Assembly: GCA_937941455.1 (NCBI GenBank)
Contig: CALDHM010000030.1
Span: forward strand, 1 to 34,297
DNA from: an uncultured Pirellulaceae bacterium
GTDB taxonomy: Bacteria > Planctomycetota > Planctomycetia > Pirellulales > Pirellulaceae
DNA: 34,297 nucleotides
Reading direction: 5' to 3'
Under the pieces are notes generated by a model. That model searched no databases. It saw only the letters and a list, made by a program, of their open reading frames with translations, and was not told the DNA's origin. Positions 32,750 to 34,297 of the stretch are shown here, one piece after another; position 1 is the first letter of the stretch, and the number at the start of each line of letters is the position of its first letter. The translations under genes were made by a program, and so were the position numbers.

Positions 32750-33874
32750 TTAACCACTACTGGAAAACATTCGCCGATACGTTTCCTCGCAGAAATGGTC
32801 GGTCATCCCTGCCAGATACTCGATCGCCATCTGCTGCACGCCGACTCGTTGCAGTCGGGGTTGGTAGTGAGCCGGAATCAGGTCGGGGCAGGTGCAGTAT
32901 CGCTCGAACATAGCCTTTAGTCGCGCTTGGGCGGCGCGGCGAATTTCGACCAGTCGCGGATGCCGATAGACCCGCTCGTACAGAAAACGCTCGAGTTCCC
33001 CTTTCATCTCTTCGATTTCGGAGCTGGGACCAAAGACGAAATCGCTCGCCATGGCAGCAGTTGCCGACGGAAATTGCCGCGCCTTCAATTCGTTCGAATT
33101 GTGGGAAACCAGATCATTGACCTGCAGGCCGATCAACCGATGCACGGTAGCCTTTCGCATCAGACCAGGAGTCAAGTTGGTATAGGCCGCCCGCACCATC
33201 TGCACGCATCGAGCAATCAAACCGAGATGCTCCATTTCGCTCAGCGACACGAGATTCAGCTTGATCGCGTCATCCGTATCATGGGCATCGTAGGTCGCGC
33301 TGTCGGCGGCATCGACCAGTTGCACCTCGAGCAACCGGTGCAGACCCGCCTTGCTCTTGTCAATTCGCGAGGTTTGCCCCGCCAAGACCTCACGTGTCAA
33401 ATTCAATCCGGTAAACCCGTCATACCGTATTTCGAGTTCTTGGACGATCGTCAGGGCGAATCGGTTGTGCGAGAATCCGCCAATTGCCGCCGCGCATTCG
33501 TTCAAGGCATCCTCTCCCGCATGACCATAAGGCGGATGACCGATGTCGTGCATCAACGCTAGGGCTTCGACCAAGTCTTCGTTCAAACGTAAGACGCGGG
33601 CGACCGTGCGGGCGATTGTCGCCACCTCTTGGGTGTGCGTCAACCGCGTGCGATGGTAGTCTCCCATTTCTCCAGTGAAGACTTGCATCTTGCCACTCAA
33701 CCGCCGATACGCGCTGCTGTGCAAGATCCGATCGCGATCGCGTTGGAACGGCCCGCGATAGGGATGATCAGCCTCGGCATGCAGGCGTCCCGCAGAGTCG
33801 CGACTGAACATCGCGTGGGGGGCCAAGATCAATTGCTCGCGCTCATCGACCAGCGAACGATTCTGCGTCTCCAT
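32750..33874 (-). CDS. dGTPase-like HD-domain dNTP triphosphohydrolase (type 2)
   Basis: Hydrolyses deoxynucleoside triphosphates to the nucleoside and triphosphate in the cytosol. At 374 residues it is a short type 2 member of the family. Motifs: RDRILHSSAYRRLSGKMQVF (47-66), RTRLTHTQEV with metal His H80, the HD pair in MHDIGHPPYGHAGE (H109, D110; H113 and H118 nearby), and DAADSATYDAHDTDDA with the fourth metal Asp. The ATG at 33872-33874 gives an N-terminus METQNRSLVDEREQLILAPHA. The aldolase gene lies 50 nt upstream on the same strand, so co-transcription is possible. Confidence 0.92.
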   Translation of the reverse strand: METQNRSLVDEREQLILAPHAMFSRDSAGRLHAEADHPYRGPFQRDRDRILHSSAYRRLSGKMQVFTGEMGDYHRTRLTHTQEVATIARTVARVLRLNEDLVEALALMHDIGHPPYGHAGEDALNECAAAIGGFSHNRFALTIVQELEIRYDGFTGLNLTREVLAGQTSRIDKSKAGLHRLLEVQLVDAADSATYDAHDTDDAIKLNLVSLSEMEHLGLIARCVQMVRAAYTNLTPGLMRKATVHRLIGLQVNDLVSHNSNELKARQFPSATAAMASDFVFGPSSEIEEMKGELERFLYERVYRHPRLVEIRRAAQARLKAMFERYCTCPDLIPAHYQPRLQRVGVQQMAIEYLAGMTDHFCEETYRRMFSSSG

Positions 33875-33924
33875 CTTGTTGCGTCCGTGAGCCTGAGAGC
33901 CGGGCAGGGGGGGCGAGCACGCGC

Positions 33925-34297
33925 TCAGCCGAGTCGCTTCCGCAAGTCGACTGCATGACCGGCCTGGCCAAATTGCACCATTCGATCACGGCATACTTTC
34001 TGCATCGCTTCGCGAGCAGGTTTCAGATAGTCGCGCGGATCGAATTTCTCGGGGCTTTCGGCAAACACCTTGCGGATCGCACCGGTGATGGCCAGGCGGT
34101 TGTCCGTGTCTACGTTGATCTTTCGGACGCCGTTCTTGATGCCGCGTTGGATTTCCTCGACGGGGACGCCGTAGGTTTCCTTCATCTCGCCGCCGTATTG
34201 GCGGATGATGTCGAGCAGTTCCTGGGGCACGCTGGAGGAGCCGTGCATGACCATGTGGGTGTCGGGCAGGCGGCGGTGGATCTCCTCGATGACGCTC
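33925..34297 (-). CDS. fba: Class II fructose-bisphosphate aldolase, C-terminal part
   Basis: The open frame continues off the right edge, so the N-terminal portion including the first metal histidines is not visible. The 124 residues seen are typical of class II aldolases: [17 protein letters not shown] runs into HGSSSVP (zinc His), then [19 protein letters not shown] and [17 protein letters not shown], the phosphate-binding and substrate segment. The C-terminus [20 protein letters not shown] resembles the Calvin-cycle-type subfamily. It cleaves fructose 1,6-bisphosphate in glycolysis and gluconeogenesis. It is upstream of the dNTPase gene on the same strand. Confidence 0.93.
   Translation of the reverse strand, partial: SVIEEIHRRLPDTHMVMHGSSSVPQELLDIIRQYGGEMKETYGVPVEEIQRGIKNGVRKINVDTDNRLAITGAIRKVFAESPEKFDPRDYLKPAREAMQKVCRDRMVQFGQAGHAVDLRKRLG

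Noticed and set aside
1-34297. CRISPR arrays, tRNA or rRNA genes
   Set aside because: No regularly spaced repeats, no cloverleaf-like sequence with a CCA-proximal acceptor stem and no rRNA signature was seen by reading; a covariance-model scan would settle tRNA absence.

Overview
The window looks like a chromosomal segment of a Planctomycetota bacterium, most likely of the Pirellulales. This rests on an N-terminal LEPR-XLL-type motif (MEPRRLLAA) in a secreted CAP-domain protein, an oversized SecA (1239 residues), DUF1080 and choice-of-anchor-type secreted proteins, a eukaryote-type UDP-sugar pyrophosphorylase domain, frequent GTG/TTG starts with patchy Shine-Dalgarno use, and REP-like intergenic repeats. 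No rRNA, tRNA or CRISPR was recognised.

Layout. 1-338: the 5' end of a Y1-type (RAYT-like) transposase on the minus strand, with a near-consensus promoter embedded in a ~45-bp tandem repeat. 339-1599: a PhnP-like metallo-hydrolase, then a gap with a REP-like palindrome. 1600-12944 (+): secA, waaA, a glycosyltransferase/FkbM-methyltransferase fusion, a sulfotransferase and an MsbA-like ABC exporter. 13170-17205 (+): metK with its terminator, then a fused UAP1-like/mannose-1-phosphate guanylyltransferase. 17436-20699 (-): carB. 20922-24120: secreted CAP protein (+), DUF1080 protein (-), LOG-family protein (-). 24313-27225 (+): an iron-uptake operon feoA-feoB-small Cys-rich protein with a candidate Fur-like operator. 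27251-27324: a long inverted repeat. 27395-34297: methyltransferase (-), Ca/Na antiporter (-), an unrecognised membrane-anchored protein (+), PIN-TRAM protein (-), dNTPase (-) and the 3' part of class II fructose-bisphosphate aldolase (-).

How the genes may work together. The stretch from 5352 to 12944 reads as a surface-glycan locus: Kdo transfer, glycosyl transfer plus O-methylation, sulfation and ABC export. The GT/FkbM fusion and the sulfotransferase carry what appears to be the same accessory beta-rich domain, at opposite ends of the two proteins, suggesting they act on the same glycan. metK (SAM, the methyl donor) and the fused nucleotidyltransferase (UDP- and GDP-sugars) follow directly, although metK is a general housekeeping gene. 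This locus is the best candidate for an undescribed system; its product and substrate are inference. The transposase control region, the REP-like families and the insert in SecA are further points of interest.
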